A DNA stretch of 64,000 nucleotides from JBNKHG01 sp050290225 (GCA_050290225.1 JBNKHG010000069.1:1-64000), one strand, 5' to 3'; counted from the first letter of the stretch, positions 42,071 to 51,042 are shown. Program-made: numbers and translations. The notes: generated by a model from the letters alone, not told the origin.

Positions 42071-43288
42071 TCAACTGTACTTATGGATGAACTCCGTAAT
42101 CAACGGGCGAATGTGTTTACGAAATTTGGATCCACTGAAGATACCGTAATGCCCTGCACCTTCCTGAACATGGTGTCGACGCATATCCTTTGGAATATTC
42201 GAGCAGATATCCTGGGCCGCACCTGTCTGGCCTATTCCCACAATGTCATCATCAGCCCCTTCCACAGTCAGCAGGGCTGTACTGTCGATGGCTTCGAAAC
42301 GGACAGGTTCACCCTTATATTTGATAGCGCCGCGGGCAATTTCGTTGCGTTTGAAGACGCGTTGAATGGTCTCCAGGTAAAACTCCGCCGGCATATCCAG
42401 CACCGCCATATACTCATCGTAAAAGCCCCGGAAGCGATCCGCATCTTCCTGCTCGCCAAACAGCAGGTTCTGGAAGAAATTTAAGTATTTCTTCGCGTGC
42501 GTCTGTGCATTCATGGAGATAAATCCACCGAGCTGCATAAAACCCGGGTATACCTCACGGCCGGCACCGGGATACCCGTGGGGAACCTTCATAATCGCAA
42601 AATTGCGGAACCAGCCCATAGGATGGCGGCCGGCAAATTCGTTAACACGGGTCGGGTTTTTCGAGGTATCAATGGGGCCGGCCATTAATGTCAGTGACTT
42701 GGGTACACACTTGTGGTTCCGCTCCGCCATCACTGCAGTGGCGATCAACGCCTGAACTGCCGGCTGGCAGATAGCGATCACATGCGTTCTGTCACCAAGG
42801 AACTCCAGAAATTCAATCAGGTAAGTCACATAGACATCAAACGTAAACTTACCCACTCCGCGAGGGACTTCACGCGCATCCAACCAGTCAGTGACATAGA
42901 CTTCATGGTCCGGCAACAGCGCTTCGACCGTACCCTTGACCAAGGTGGCGTGATGACCCGACAACGGGGCTACCAGCAATACCTTGTGCTCGTCTTTATG
43001 GCCAACGCGCTTGAAGTGCATCAGGTCGCAAAAGGGTTTGCTATCCACCACTTCTTCGCGCACCGGAACCCTTTCGCCATCGATAGGGACTTGTTCGATA
43101 TTAAACCCCAGTTTCTCGTAGCGACGCGTCAGGCGCATCCCGGTCTCAAGCGACGCGGTAGCAAGGCGGCCTGCCCAGGTATAGGAAAGCGGATTTGAGG
43201 GATGGCTGACCATATCGTGCGCCAGGCTGTAGCTATCATGCACGAGTTCAGCGGCCCGGGTTAAATAGTCGTATGCCTGATAATGCAT
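42071..43288 (-). CDS. phaZ: Intracellular polyhydroxybutyrate depolymerase (copy 1)
   Basis: A 405-residue enzyme that mobilises PHB granules in the cytoplasm. It matches intracellular PhaZ depolymerases: N-terminal MHYQAYDYLTRAAEL, then APLSGHHATL, the nucleophile region AICQPAVQALIAT with a cysteine in place of the lipase serine, and a late histidine in QEGAGHYGIFSGSKF. There is no signal peptide, which separates it from secreted depolymerases. It lies downstream of the phasin genes on the minus strand. A second copy at 47720 is clearly related but has diverged. Confidence 0.94.
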   Translation of the reverse strand: MHYQAYDYLTRAAELVHDSYSLAHDMVSHPSNPLSYTWAGRLATASLETGMRLTRRYEKLGFNIEQVPIDGERVPVREEVVDSKPFCDLMHFKRVGHKDEHKVLLVAPLSGHHATLVKGTVEALLPDHEVYVTDWLDAREVPRGVGKFTFDVYVTYLIEFLEFLGDRTHVIAICQPAVQALIATAVMAERNHKCVPKSLTLMAGPIDTSKNPTRVNEFAGRHPMGWFRNFAIMKVPHGYPGAGREVYPGFMQLGGFISMNAQTHAKKYLNFFQNLLFGEQEDADRFRGFYDEYMAVLDMPAEFYLETIQRVFKRNEIARGAIKYKGEPVRFEAIDSTALLTVEGADDDIVGIGQTGAAQDICSNIPKDMRRHHVQEGAGHYGIFSGSKFRKHIRPLITEFIHKYS

Positions 43289-43433
43289 AACGGTTCTATC
43301 CTTGGATAAAAGCGCCTTGCAGGAAAGCGCCTTGGGTGAAATCGATATCGAGTTCTACACTTCGGACCTATTAACCGATTGCCCGGAGTGACAGCGCTAC
43401 TATTATGTATAGCAGTCCAGGCAATAGGTTAAT

Positions 43434-43458
43434 AGGTCTCCCCGACAAGGGAAGACCT
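43434..43458 (-). terminator. Terminator-like hairpin after phasin 1
   Basis: AGGTCT and AGACCT, with inner CCCC/GGG pairing, form a stem 10 bases past the phasin stop. On the minus strand it is followed by ATTAACC rather than a clean T run. Confidence 0.55.
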
Positions 43459-43467
43459 AATGCAAGG

Positions 43468-43821
43468 TTACTTGGCAACCTTGGCAACGTTGGCAACAGT
43501 GCTTTGCACGTCATCCATGGCGGATTTCAGCACTTCACCAGCCTGCTCCTGGGCGGAGCTCAATACTTCGTAAGCATCTTTGGCAGCGGCTACAACTTTT
43601 TCCTGCACGCCTTCCATATAGGCCTTTTGCGCTTCGACCAGGCTGTTCACATCTTTCTTGTCGCTTACGCCTTCGGCAAAGGCGACACCTTCGTTCAGCA
43701 GGCTGGAGAACAGGGCATTCTGCTTCTCCGCCAACTGCTGCAGCGCACTGGCGTTAACTGAGGCCAGATCAGTCATCGGCTTCAGGGACTTTTGGATTTG
43801 CTCATTTACTTTATCAAACAT
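43468..43821 (-). CDS. phaP: Phasin, granule-coating protein (copy 1)
   Basis: A 117-residue phasin that coats PHB granules. The start at 43821 (MFDKVNEQIQKSLKPM) has a GAGGAAAC ribosome site. The protein is a helical, Ala/Gln/Glu-rich chain with the family pattern (EGVQEKVVAAAKDAYEVL) and no cysteine. It is about half identical by eye to the second phasin at 44070. Two perfect TGCTGC-N3-GCAGCA palindromes lie just upstream, at 43841 and 43908, which suggests direct repression by PhaR. Confidence 0.9.
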   Translation of the reverse strand: MFDKVNEQIQKSLKPMTDLASVNASALQQLAEKQNALFSSLLNEGVAFAEGVSDKKDVNSLVEAQKAYMEGVQEKVVAAAKDAYEVLSSAQEQAGEVLKSAMDDVQSTVANVAKVAK

Positions 43822-43840
43822 GGCGGTTTCCTCTTGGGTC

Positions 43841-43855
43841 TGCTGCAAAGCAGCA
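43841..43855. promoter_or_regulatory. Probable PhaR operator 1
   Basis: A perfect palindrome, TGCTGCAAAGCAGCA, 20 bases before the phasin 1 start. It contains CTGC-N3-GCAG, the known PhaR recognition form. Confidence 0.72.
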
Positions 43856-43907
43856 TTGATGATGTTGGCAGTTTATAGAAAGAAAGCGGGTTGGGTCAAA
43901 GACTTTT

Positions 43908-43922
43908 TGCTGCAAAGCAGCA
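43908..43922. promoter_or_regulatory. Probable PhaR operator 2
   Basis: An identical TGCTGCAAAGCAGCA palindrome about 87 bases upstream of the phasin 1 start, in its promoter region. Confidence 0.72.
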
Positions 43923-43990
43923 TTTATTTAGTATTTTTTGGAATAAAAATTAATGTATTTATTTCTTCAAAATTTTGCAACTGCACATAT

Positions 43991-44020
43991 AAAAAAACCC
44001 CGCCGTCACCGGAGGGGTTT
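43991..44020 (-). terminator. Terminator after phasin 2
   Basis: AAACCCC and GGGGTTT pair and are followed on the minus strand by seven T, 50 bases past the phasin 2 stop. Confidence 0.85.
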
Positions 44021-44069
44021 CTGTGCTTGTCACGATGGACAAACCGAGGGGACAATTACTCAATAGTGC

Positions 44070-44471
44070 TTATTTGTCGGCCTTTGTGGCAGCCTTGGTG
44101 GCAGCTTTGGGAGCAGCCTTGGGAGCAACAGGAGTGACGGCTGTGGCCGCTTCTTTAGCCTGAGTGAAAGCACCCTTCAGGATTTCACCCGCTTTCTCCT
44201 GGGTTTCAGCCATTACCGCGTACGCATCTTTGGCCGCAGTAACCACCTTTTCCTGTACACCTTCGGCATAAACCTTCTGCGCCTCAACAATACCGGCAAT
44301 GTCCTTCTGGCCACTCAGGCCTTCGGCATAAGCCACACCGTCATTGAGCACGCCGGTAAACAGGGTGGTCTGCTGCTTGGCCAGTTGTTCCAGCGCCTTG
44401 GCGTTAATGGCAACCAGCTCGCCCATCGGCTGGAAAGAGTTTTGGAATTGCTCTGCAATCTTGTCAAACAT
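44070..44471 (-). CDS. phaP: Phasin, granule-coating protein (copy 2)
   Basis: A 133-residue phasin. The start at 44471 (MFDKIAEQFQNSFQPM) is set by the GAGGACA ribosome site and by the match to copy 1. The core is the same helical phasin pattern (EGVQEKVVTAAKDAYAVM). It adds a C-terminal Ala/Pro/Lys tail (APKAAPKAATKAATKADK), a low-complexity basic extension of the kind that could bind DNA or interact with other granule proteins. Palindromes at 44517, 44583 and 44649 upstream fit PhaR control. Confidence 0.9.
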   Translation of the reverse strand: MFDKIAEQFQNSFQPMGELVAINAKALEQLAKQQTTLFTGVLNDGVAYAEGLSGQKDIAGIVEAQKVYAEGVQEKVVTAAKDAYAVMAETQEKAGEILKGAFTQAKEAATAVTPVAPKAAPKAATKAATKADK

Positions 44472-44516
44472 GTCGTTGTCCTCAGTGTGTGGTAAGCACG
44501 GCCAGCCAAGTAAAGG

Positions 44517-44597
44517 TTGCTGCACCGCAACAAGAATACATGTGAAGTTTAACCGTGAGAACAATCAGACGTCAATGCCTTTTGCTGCAACGCAGCA
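44517..44597. promoter_or_regulatory. Probable PhaR operators upstream of phasin 2
   Basis: Two palindromes: TGCTGCACCGCAACA near 44518, with one mismatch, and a perfect TGCTGCAACGCAGCA at 44583-44597. Both lie within 130 bases of the phasin 2 start. Confidence 0.65.
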
Positions 44598-44648
44598 GAC
44601 TGATTAAGAACATTTTGGAATAGATTTGCCAACTATCTATTACGGCAT

Positions 44649-44663
44649 TGCTGCTTCGCAGCA
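44649..44663. promoter_or_regulatory. Probable PhaR operator between phaR and phasin 2
   Basis: The perfect palindrome TGCTGCTTCGCAGCA keeps the arms of the other sites but changes the three central bases. This shows that the arms, not the centre, are conserved. Confidence 0.68.
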
Positions 44664-44703
44664 CGACAGTACCAGGTGTGCTGGAAAATTGGCAAATCAA
44701 GTA

Positions 44704-45138
44704 TTAATCATCACCCTCATCGGATTTCTTGGGCTTGTTCCAAACGCCCATATTCTGTTCCATCATCTTGCCGAACATACCCAGCGGGCTGACTTCCACC
44801 AGGTTTTTCATCATGCCCTGTACCGCATCCTGCTGCTCCATAAAGCTTGCCAGGCTTTGCTCCAGATATTGACGTACAAATACTTGCATGTCGCCGCCAT
44901 AGAACCGAATCAGCTGTTTTAACAGGCTATTGGTTAACAGCGACTGTTGCTCGTTGGTTTCAGACTCGCTGATAATTTGCAGCAAAATACTCTTGGTCAA
45001 ATCCTCACCCGACTTGGAATCCACCACTTCAAAGTCATTGTGGCCGATAACCAGCTGTTTGATGTAGTCCAGATTGACATAGGTACTTTGAGAGGTGTCG
45101 TAGAGACGACGATTGGGATACTTCTTGATGGTGATCAA
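44704..45138 (-). CDS. phaR: PHA synthesis repressor
   Basis: A 144-residue regulator. The N-terminal 60 residues are the conserved PHB/PHA accumulation DNA-binding domain (MITIKKYPNRRLYDTSQSTYVNLDYIK). The C-terminal half (FYGGDMQVFVRQYLEQSLASF) binds PHB in known homologues. PhaR represses phasin genes until polymer appears, when it moves to the granule. The clustered CTGC-N3-GCAG palindromes around the phasin genes fit this. It lies 103 bases downstream of phaC on the same strand. Confidence 0.94.
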   Translation of the reverse strand: MITIKKYPNRRLYDTSQSTYVNLDYIKQLVIGHNDFEVVDSKSGEDLTKSILLQIISESETNEQQSLLTNSLLKQLIRFYGGDMQVFVRQYLEQSLASFMEQQDAVQGMMKNLVEVSPLGMFGKMMEQNMGVWNKPKKSDEGDD

Positions 45139-45202
45139 CGGAGGCTCCGACTCTTGATAATATATCGCCGCAGTATATCAGCCCCCCACAGACCGCGAAA
45201 CA

Positions 45203-45227
45203 AGCCCCTACCCGGCGGCAGGGGCTT
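45203..45227 (-). terminator. Hairpin after phaC
   Basis: AAGCCCCT and AGGGGCTT form a stem 15 bases after the phaC stop, with a weak TTGTTT tail on the minus strand. It would limit read-through into phaR. Confidence 0.6.
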
Positions 45228-45241
45228 TGGCTGTGCGAGAA

Positions 45242-47017
45242 TCAGATTCTCACTTTGACGTAACTGCCGGGAGCATTTTCCAACGGGGGATATTTCTTGT
45301 GACTCCCGGGCATACCGGCCTTGATCTGCTCTCCGGACATGGGGGCCAACCACTCGCTCCAGTTTGGCCACCAGGACCCCTCGCGCAACTCTGCGCCCTC
45401 GAACCAGGCTTCAGCAGTCTCCGGCTGCTCCTCATTGAGCCAGTGGGGATATTTGCCGCCCTCGACCGGATTGATCACGCCGGCCAGGTGACCGGAACCG
45501 GCCAACACAAACCGGGTCGGACCGGAAAACATATGCACGCCCTTGTAGGCACCCTGCCAAAGTACAATATGGTCCGCTATGGTGGAGAGAAAATAGGCGG
45601 GTATATCAATCTTGCTTAAATCGATCGGCACATCATCGATCACGATACCGCCAGGCTCTTTCAACTTGTTCTCTATATAGGTGGATCGTACATACTGCTT
45701 GAAGCAGCCAGCGGTGATATTGGTGGCATCACTGTTCCAGTAAAGGATATCAAAGGCGGCCGGGTCCTGGCCTTTGAGGTAGTTGTGAATAAAGTAGGAC
45801 CAGAACAGATTGTTTTCCCGCAGCATACTGAAACTCAGCCCCAGGATTCGGCCATCAAAAATACCTTTCATATCCGCATTTTTCTCAATCAGCGGCACCA
45901 TCTGTTCCGACAGGTAATGCCCTACCTCTCCCGGCTCGGAGAAGTCCAACAACGTGGTGAGAAAGGTCAGGGAATTGATGCGCTCGTCACCCTTGGCCCG
46001 CAAATATGCGGCGGTGGTCGCCAACAGGGTGCCGCCGACACAAAAGCCCACCATATTAACCTTGTCCGCACCGGTGATGGCCTGCGCCACATCCAGCGCT
46101 GCGATGGGCCCCTCTTTGACATAGTCGCCCCAGTCCTTGTTTCCGAGAGCAGCATCGGGATTGACCCAAGAGATCATAAACACCGAATAGCCCTGTGACA
46201 CCAGCCAGCGCGCCATTGATTTTTTCTGGTCCAGGTCGAGGATATAGTATTTGTTGATAAAGGGCGGGGTTATCACCACCGGACGCTGGAACACCTCCGG
46301 CGTGGACGGGGCGTAGTGAATCAACTGCATCAGGTCATTTTGATAGACCACCTTGCCCGGCGTGGTGGCCAGGTTTTCCCCCAGGGTAAAGGCATCCGGG
46401 TCTGTCTGGGTGATTTTGAATGCCTCGATCGGGCTTTGCTCCAGATCCCGCATGTAGTTTTCCATGCCCTTCACCAGATTCTGACCCTGGGTGTCCAGGA
46501 TTTCCCGGCAGACTTCCGGGTTGGTGAGGATATAGTTAGTGGGCGAGACCGAGTTGATGTACTGGCGGGTGTAGAACTTGACCTGCTCCGCAGCCTTGGG
46601 ATCGGAGAATTGAAGCGAGTCCACCATCGTTTGCAGCATCTGCGAGTTTAGCAAATAAGCCTGTTTCAGGTAGTTGTAGACGGGGTTTTCCGACCAGTCC
46701 TCGTCGTTAAAACGCTTGTCTCCGCGCTCCTCGGAAATCACCGGATCCACTTTTTCGCCCAACATGGCTTTGGTGGCGCTCTGCCACAACGCCACTTGCT
46801 TTTCCATAAACGCCATCTGCTGACTGACCAGTTTGGCGGTATCCACCTGCACCCCGTTTGACAGCAGTTCGGTCAGCTTTTTCGGGTCGAACATCGACGC
46901 CACATCGGCGGGTTCCCCCCCAAGCTTGCGCGTTAACACTTCCTGAACCATGGAATTAAACATGCCGGAGAACTTCTCCAGGTATTCCAGTACAGCAGCT
47001 TGATTATTTTCTTCCAC
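45242..47017 (-). CDS. phaC: Class I poly(3-hydroxyalkanoate) synthase
   Basis: A 591-residue polymerase that joins (R)-3-hydroxyacyl-CoA units to PHB on the granule surface. The length is normal for class I. The nucleophile sits in the lipase-like box GFCVGGTLL, with Cys instead of Ser. The other triad members are the Asp in LSTIADHIVLW and the His in AGSGHLAGVINP. The N-terminal 200 residues match the PhaC_N region (SPTNYILTNPEV). It is preceded by a small conserved gene and followed by phaR. It needs no PhaE subunit. Confidence 0.96.
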   Translation of the reverse strand: MEENNQAAVLEYLEKFSGMFNSMVQEVLTRKLGGEPADVASMFDPKKLTELLSNGVQVDTAKLVSQQMAFMEKQVALWQSATKAMLGEKVDPVISEERGDKRFNDEDWSENPVYNYLKQAYLLNSQMLQTMVDSLQFSDPKAAEQVKFYTRQYINSVSPTNYILTNPEVCREILDTQGQNLVKGMENYMRDLEQSPIEAFKITQTDPDAFTLGENLATTPGKVVYQNDLMQLIHYAPSTPEVFQRPVVITPPFINKYYILDLDQKKSMARWLVSQGYSVFMISWVNPDAALGNKDWGDYVKEGPIAALDVAQAITGADKVNMVGFCVGGTLLATTAAYLRAKGDERINSLTFLTTLLDFSEPGEVGHYLSEQMVPLIEKNADMKGIFDGRILGLSFSMLRENNLFWSYFIHNYLKGQDPAAFDILYWNSDATNITAGCFKQYVRSTYIENKLKEPGGIVIDDVPIDLSKIDIPAYFLSTIADHIVLWQGAYKGVHMFSGPTRFVLAGSGHLAGVINPVEGGKYPHWLNEEQPETAEAWFEGAELREGSWWPNWSEWLAPMSGEQIKAGMPGSHKKYPPLENAPGSYVKVRI

Positions 47018-47193
47018 AGACTACTCCCGATTACGATTTAAAAAATACGTTCAAAAACAATCCCAAAGACAGTAATTGAGTGGCGCCCTTTACCTATATA
47101 GCACGAAATATCTGTCAACCTGATTACATAACACGAGAAAAGTGAATAATCACTTCAGAAAACATTACTCAGCGGCCAGGGACATCAAGACCA

Positions 47194-47430
47194 TTATTTT
47201 TTTTGGCTTAGATTGATGAATCCTTCCATGAGCTTCTGGTAGGAGGAGAAAGCCCGCTGACTCTCTGCCAAAAAGGGCTGTAGCATGGCGTTCAAGGTTT
47301 CATTGCCACCGTTTTTCAGCTGTTCACCGAGGGAATTCAGCATGGCCTCGTGAAACTTACTGACATCGGGCCAGCCCATCAATTCGCGTGCCTCCTGGGG
47401 GGAGAGATCGACTTCAATATTGACTTTCAC
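47194..47430 (-). CDS. Small conserved protein upstream of phaC (DUF6489-like)
   Basis: A short protein of about 78 residues. I favour the GTG at 47430, giving MKVNIEVDLSPQEARELMGWPDV, because AGAGG lies upstream and because this opening is typical of a small family often found with phasin and PHA genes (DUF6489, from memory). The rest is helical and amphipathic (NETLNAMLQPFLAESQRAFSSYQKLM), rather like a phasin. A granule-associated role is plausible but not shown. A longer version from ATG 47481 has no ribosome site. It precedes phaC by 176 bases. Confidence 0.68.
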   Translation of the reverse strand: MKVNIEVDLSPQEARELMGWPDVSKFHEAMLNSLGEQLKNGGNETLNAMLQPFLAESQRAFSSYQKLMEGFINLSQKK

Positions 47431-47486
47431 AGCGCTGAATCCTCTTAAGATTGTAAGCGTGTTGAAATAGGTGTCATGCACTTATT

Positions 47487-47500
47487 TTGCAGTGCAGCAA
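47487..47500. promoter_or_regulatory. Possible PhaR half-site upstream of the small phaC-linked gene
   Basis: TTGCAGTGCAGCAA carries the TGC/GCA pattern of the other PhaR palindromes, but with different spacing. It lies in the promoter region of the small gene and phaC. Confidence 0.4.
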
Positions 47501-47719
47501 TTATAACAGACCTTACAGACACAGGAAGTTAAAAATTGAAAAAAAATTGATCAACTTTCACCGAATTTCCACCCAATTGATACAACTTAATCATCTATTA
47601 ACGCTTCCGGGTATTGCGCTCAACCCATTATTGGCACTAAAGTCCCTATAAATATATATTATTAATAATAATGAAAAGCCATATAACTAATAATCAATTG
47701 GCATTTAGGAGGACCGCCC

Positions 47720-48961
47720 TTGCGTTATCAGACCTATGACTTCTATACCCGCGCCGCAGAGAACATGAACGGTTTTTTCGCCCTCGGCCATCAGATTATG
47801 TCCCACCCGTCGAACCCGTGGTCCTATACCCTGCTCGGCAAATCCATGGCCGCCGGCTTTGAAAGCGCTAACCGCACCACTAAACGCTACGATAAAATAG
47901 GCTTTCACTATGACTCCACCACGGTGAGCGGTGAGTCAGTTCGAGTGATTGAAGAGGTTGTGCGGGACAAACCCTTTTGCCAGCTGCGACGCTTTAAACG
48001 CGAGGCAACAAACGGCCATACCCAAAAACAGATAGAGGCTCAACCCAAGCTGTTGGTGGTCGCAGCGCTCTCCGGCCACCATGCCACCCTGTTGAAAGAC
48101 ACCGTCAAGGCGATGCTGCCGGATCACGATGTCTATATCACCGACTGGGCCGATGCCCGCAATGTGCCGCTCGAAGAGGGTTCATTCGGTTTTGACGAAT
48201 ACGTCAGTTACCTGATCGAATTTATGGAAACCCTGGGGCCCAACAGCCATACACTGGCAGTGTGCCAACCAACGGTACAGGCACTGATTGCCACGGCGGT
48301 CATGTCCGAACAGAACAATCCTTGCGCCCCCAAAACCCTGACCCTGATGGCCGGCCCCATCGATACCCGCATCAATCCCAACCAGGTAAATGAATACGCC
48401 GCCTCACACAGTATCGACTTTTTTCGCAAGTTCGCGATCATGACCGTGCCTTTTGGCTATGCCGGTGCCGGGCGCCGGGTTTACCCGGGCTTTTTGCAGC
48501 TGGGCTCCTTTATGGCCATGAACCTGGACTCACACCTCAAAAAACACCTGGATTATTTCACCAGTATCATGTTCGGCAAACACGAAGTGGCCGAAACGCA
48601 CCGCGAGTTTTACGACGAGTATATGGCGGTGCTGGACATGTCCGAGGAATTTTATCTGGAGACATTGGAGAAGGTGTTTATCGAACACCACCTGCCAACG
48701 GGCAAAATCACCTATGGCGGCGAGCCGGTGGATTTCAGTGCAATAAAAAATACCGCGCTACACACCGTGGAAGGCGAACAGGACGACATTTGCTCCGTCG
48801 GCCAAACGGAAGCAGCCCAGGTTCTCTGCACCAGCCTCCCCGATAATATGCGTCTGCACGATGTACATCCCGGCGTGGGGCACTACGGGATTTTCAGCGG
48901 TTCGCGATTCAGGAATGAGATCGCGCCCAAGTTGAGGAATTTTATAGCCAGTCACGATTAG
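47720..48961 (+). CDS. phaZ: Intracellular polyhydroxybutyrate depolymerase (copy 2, TTG start)
   Basis: A 413-residue paralogue of the depolymerase at 42071, transcribed in the opposite direction. The start is TTG at 47720, supported by a perfect AGGAGG eight bases upstream and by a match to the first residues of copy 1 (RYQTYDFYTRAAENM). The nucleophile region is AVCQPTVQALIAT, and the catalytic His lies in HPGVGHYGIFSGSRF. Residues about 94-106 hold a short insertion compared with copy 1. It converges with the hydroxybutyrate dehydrogenase gene, so PHB breakdown and 3-hydroxybutyrate oxidation are neighbours. Confidence 0.93.
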   Translation: MRYQTYDFYTRAAENMNGFFALGHQIMSHPSNPWSYTLLGKSMAAGFESANRTTKRYDKIGFHYDSTTVSGESVRVIEEVVRDKPFCQLRRFKREATNGHTQKQIEAQPKLLVVAALSGHHATLLKDTVKAMLPDHDVYITDWADARNVPLEEGSFGFDEYVSYLIEFMETLGPNSHTLAVCQPTVQALIATAVMSEQNNPCAPKTLTLMAGPIDTRINPNQVNEYAASHSIDFFRKFAIMTVPFGYAGAGRRVYPGFLQLGSFMAMNLDSHLKKHLDYFTSIMFGKHEVAETHREFYDEYMAVLDMSEEFYLETLEKVFIEHHLPTGKITYGGEPVDFSAIKNTALHTVEGEQDDICSVGQTEAAQVLCTSLPDNMRLHDVHPGVGHYGIFSGSRFRNEIAPKLRNFIASHD

Positions 48962-49057
48962 GAAAGTGGGCACTTAACAGCGTCTTCTTTCCCGCTTTTT
49001 TCCCGCGTTAGGCAGGTTCTGTCACACCACTGCCCAACTACCTACGTTGAAAAGCCT

Positions 49058-49096
49058 ATGCGTCGCTGCTTCTGGAAAACCAGAACAGCGACGCAT
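49058..49096. terminator. Long hairpin between phaZ copy 2 and the dehydrogenase gene
   Basis: ATGCGTCGCTG-TTCTGG and CCAGAA-CAGCGACGCAT pair around AAAA with one bulged base. A CTTTTC run follows on the minus strand, so it probably ends the dehydrogenase transcript. Confidence 0.75.
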
Positions 49097-49119
49097 TCCA
49101 GTGCGCCGTGTTGAATTCG

Positions 49120-49884
49120 TTAGCGCGCAGTCCAAGCGCCATCCAGCACCATGGTCTGCGCCGTCATATTGCGAGCTGCATCGCCAATCAAATAACCCAC
49201 CGTACCGCATATCTCCTCGAGAGAGATGAAACTCTTCTTTGGCATAGGGGCCAACATAATATCGTTAATCACATCCTCCTCGGAGATACCGTGAGTCCTG
49301 GCCTGGTCGGCGATCTGTTTTTCCACCAGGGCAGTTTTGACGTAGGCCGGGCAGATCGTGTTTATGGTAATGTCCTGATCCGCGGTCTCCAGGGCTATCA
49401 CCTTCGAAAACCCGATCAGGCCGTGCTTGGCCGCCACGTAGGCACTTTTATAGGGCGAGGCCACCAGTCCGTGGATAGAGCCTATATTGACGATGCGGCC
49501 AAAGTTATTGGCCCGCATCAGGGGCAGGCAGGCGCGGGTCAACATCGCCGGCCCCACCAACAGGACATCGTTGACAAGTTTCCATGTGTCCACCGGAAAC
49601 TCCTCCAGCGGCGACACATGCTGGATACCGGCATTGTTGAGGAGAACATCCACGCGGCCATCGGACTCGCGGATAGCAGCCACAACGGCATCGATATCCG
49701 CCTGTGAGGTGACATCCAGCTTAAGGGGCGTGACCTCGCCGGACATTTTCCCCGCCGCCTCCTGCGCCGCAGCCAGGTTCATATCCGTTGCCCAAACCTT
49801 GTATCCTTCAGCGGCCAGGTATTCCGCCACCGCAAATCCGATACCACTGGCGGCGCCAGTGACCAGAGCTGTTTTCGTTCCCAT
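49120..49884 (-). CDS. bdhA: 3-hydroxybutyrate dehydrogenase
   Basis: A 254-residue short-chain dehydrogenase that oxidises (R)-3-hydroxybutyrate to acetoacetate with NAD. TGAASGIG binds the cofactor. The active site is NIGSIHGLVASPYKSAYVAAKHG, a sequence characteristic of 3-hydroxybutyrate dehydrogenases. The C-terminal half includes NTICPAYVKTALVEKQI, also typical. It completes the PHB breakdown path begun by the depolymerase on the opposite strand. Confidence 0.93.
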   Translation of the reverse strand: MGTKTALVTGAASGIGFAVAEYLAAEGYKVWATDMNLAAAQEAAGKMSGEVTPLKLDVTSQADIDAVVAAIRESDGRVDVLLNNAGIQHVSPLEEFPVDTWKLVNDVLLVGPAMLTRACLPLMRANNFGRIVNIGSIHGLVASPYKSAYVAAKHGLIGFSKVIALETADQDITINTICPAYVKTALVEKQIADQARTHGISEEDVINDIMLAPMPKKSFISLEEICGTVGYLIGDAARNMTAQTMVLDGAWTAR

Positions 49885-50204
49885 TGCATCACCCCATTAA
49901 TTCAACAGTGCCCAGGAGTCTGGCGAACCTTAGGTGTTCGTCGCGAGCAAGGTGGGAGGGCCAGCGCAATTTTTCACGATTTTAAGGTGCATAGTGGGCC
50001 TATGTAACGAATATTCGGGAAAATTTGAGCCGCCCATCCACCGGCGCAGTAGAACAGCCTCAAGTCCGACAGACTCCTCGGCTTTAAACTCGACAGCGAG
50101 CTTACCGCAGTACGACGACGAGTCCAATGGTGTCTCGACAAACCAACTGTCATACTTTAGTTGCAAGGCTATCTCGCGGCAGCCTTTAGACAAGCGAGAC
50201 TCAT
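49885..50204. other. Intergenic region between bdhA and the rhomboid gene
   Basis: A 320-base gap between divergent genes. Frames of about 100 codons exist on both strands, but they lack ribosome sites and recognisable sequence. I see no gene here. Confidence 0.5.
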
Positions 50205-50909
50205 ATGCAAAAATATTCTCCGCAACAACAAGTGCCAACCCAAGCTTCCCTGGGCTACAGCGTGCTGGCGGCGACGGCTTTTACCGGGTTGCTTTGGTGG
50301 ATAAAGCTGTGTGAATCACTGTTTGGCTGGGACCTGCATGAACTGGCGATCTATCCGCGTGCGACCAGCGGGCTGATCGGCATAATCACCGCGCCCCTTA
50401 TCCACGGCTCCTGGCAACACCTGTCCAGTAACACGCTGCCGATACTGTTACTGGGCAGTATCCTGTTGTATGGCTACCCCAGATCCCGCTGGTGGACACT
50501 GGGTCTGGTGTGGCTGCTGTCGGGACTGGGGGTGTGGATCTTCGGTCGTACCAGCTACCACTTCGGCGCCAGCGGCTTGAGTCACGGTATGTTCTTTTTT
50601 CTGTTTGTGGGCGGTATCTTGCGACGCGACAAGCGCTCCATCGCCCTGCTGATGGTGGCCTTTTTTATGTATGGCACCATGCTGGTTACGATATTTCCCC
50701 AGGGACCGGGGATCTCCTTTGAGTACCACCTGTTCGGAGCCCTGGGTGGCAGCCTGTGCGCACTCGGTTTTCGCCACCAGGACCCCAAGGCCGAGGAAAA
50801 GTCCTATAGTTGGGAACAGGCGGCAGGCGATGAGGCGGATAGCGAAGACCCCATTATCGGAGACCAATGGAAGATCGACAGTGACAATAAACCCGATGAC
50901 AGGATGTGA
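50205..50909 (+). CDS. Rhomboid-family intramembrane serine protease
   Basis: A 234-residue membrane protein with about six hydrophobic helices. The rhomboid landmarks are present: IHGSWQHLSSN (the conserved H-x2-W-x-H-x2-N-like loop after helix 1), the catalytic serine in FGASGLSHG, and the catalytic histidine in FEYHLFGALGG. It ends in an acidic hydrophilic tail (EADSEDPIIGDQWKIDSD). It would cleave membrane-anchored proteins within or near the bilayer; the substrate is unknown. It starts at ATG 50205 and stands alone on the plus strand. Confidence 0.9.
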   Translation: MQKYSPQQQVPTQASLGYSVLAATAFTGLLWWIKLCESLFGWDLHELAIYPRATSGLIGIITAPLIHGSWQHLSSNTLPILLLGSILLYGYPRSRWWTLGLVWLLSGLGVWIFGRTSYHFGASGLSHGMFFFLFVGGILRRDKRSIALLMVAFFMYGTMLVTIFPQGPGISFEYHLFGALGGSLCALGFRHQDPKAEEKSYSWEQAAGDEADSEDPIIGDQWKIDSDNKPDDRM

Positions 50910-51042
50910 CCGGGTCGTTTATTTGTTAACACGTGCATCTGTATCCATTTAAACCTGATATTGCACATTGAGAGGATACAGTCGAACTCGTCTGGCAGGG
51001 TGGATTGTGCCAGTAGCGGATCGATTTGGTAGGTAGTTTGAT

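Noticed and set aside
49930..50238. A 102-codon minus-strand frame overlapping the rhomboid start.
   Set aside because: It starts at TTG without a ribosome site and has no recognisable features. A small gene cannot be fully excluded.
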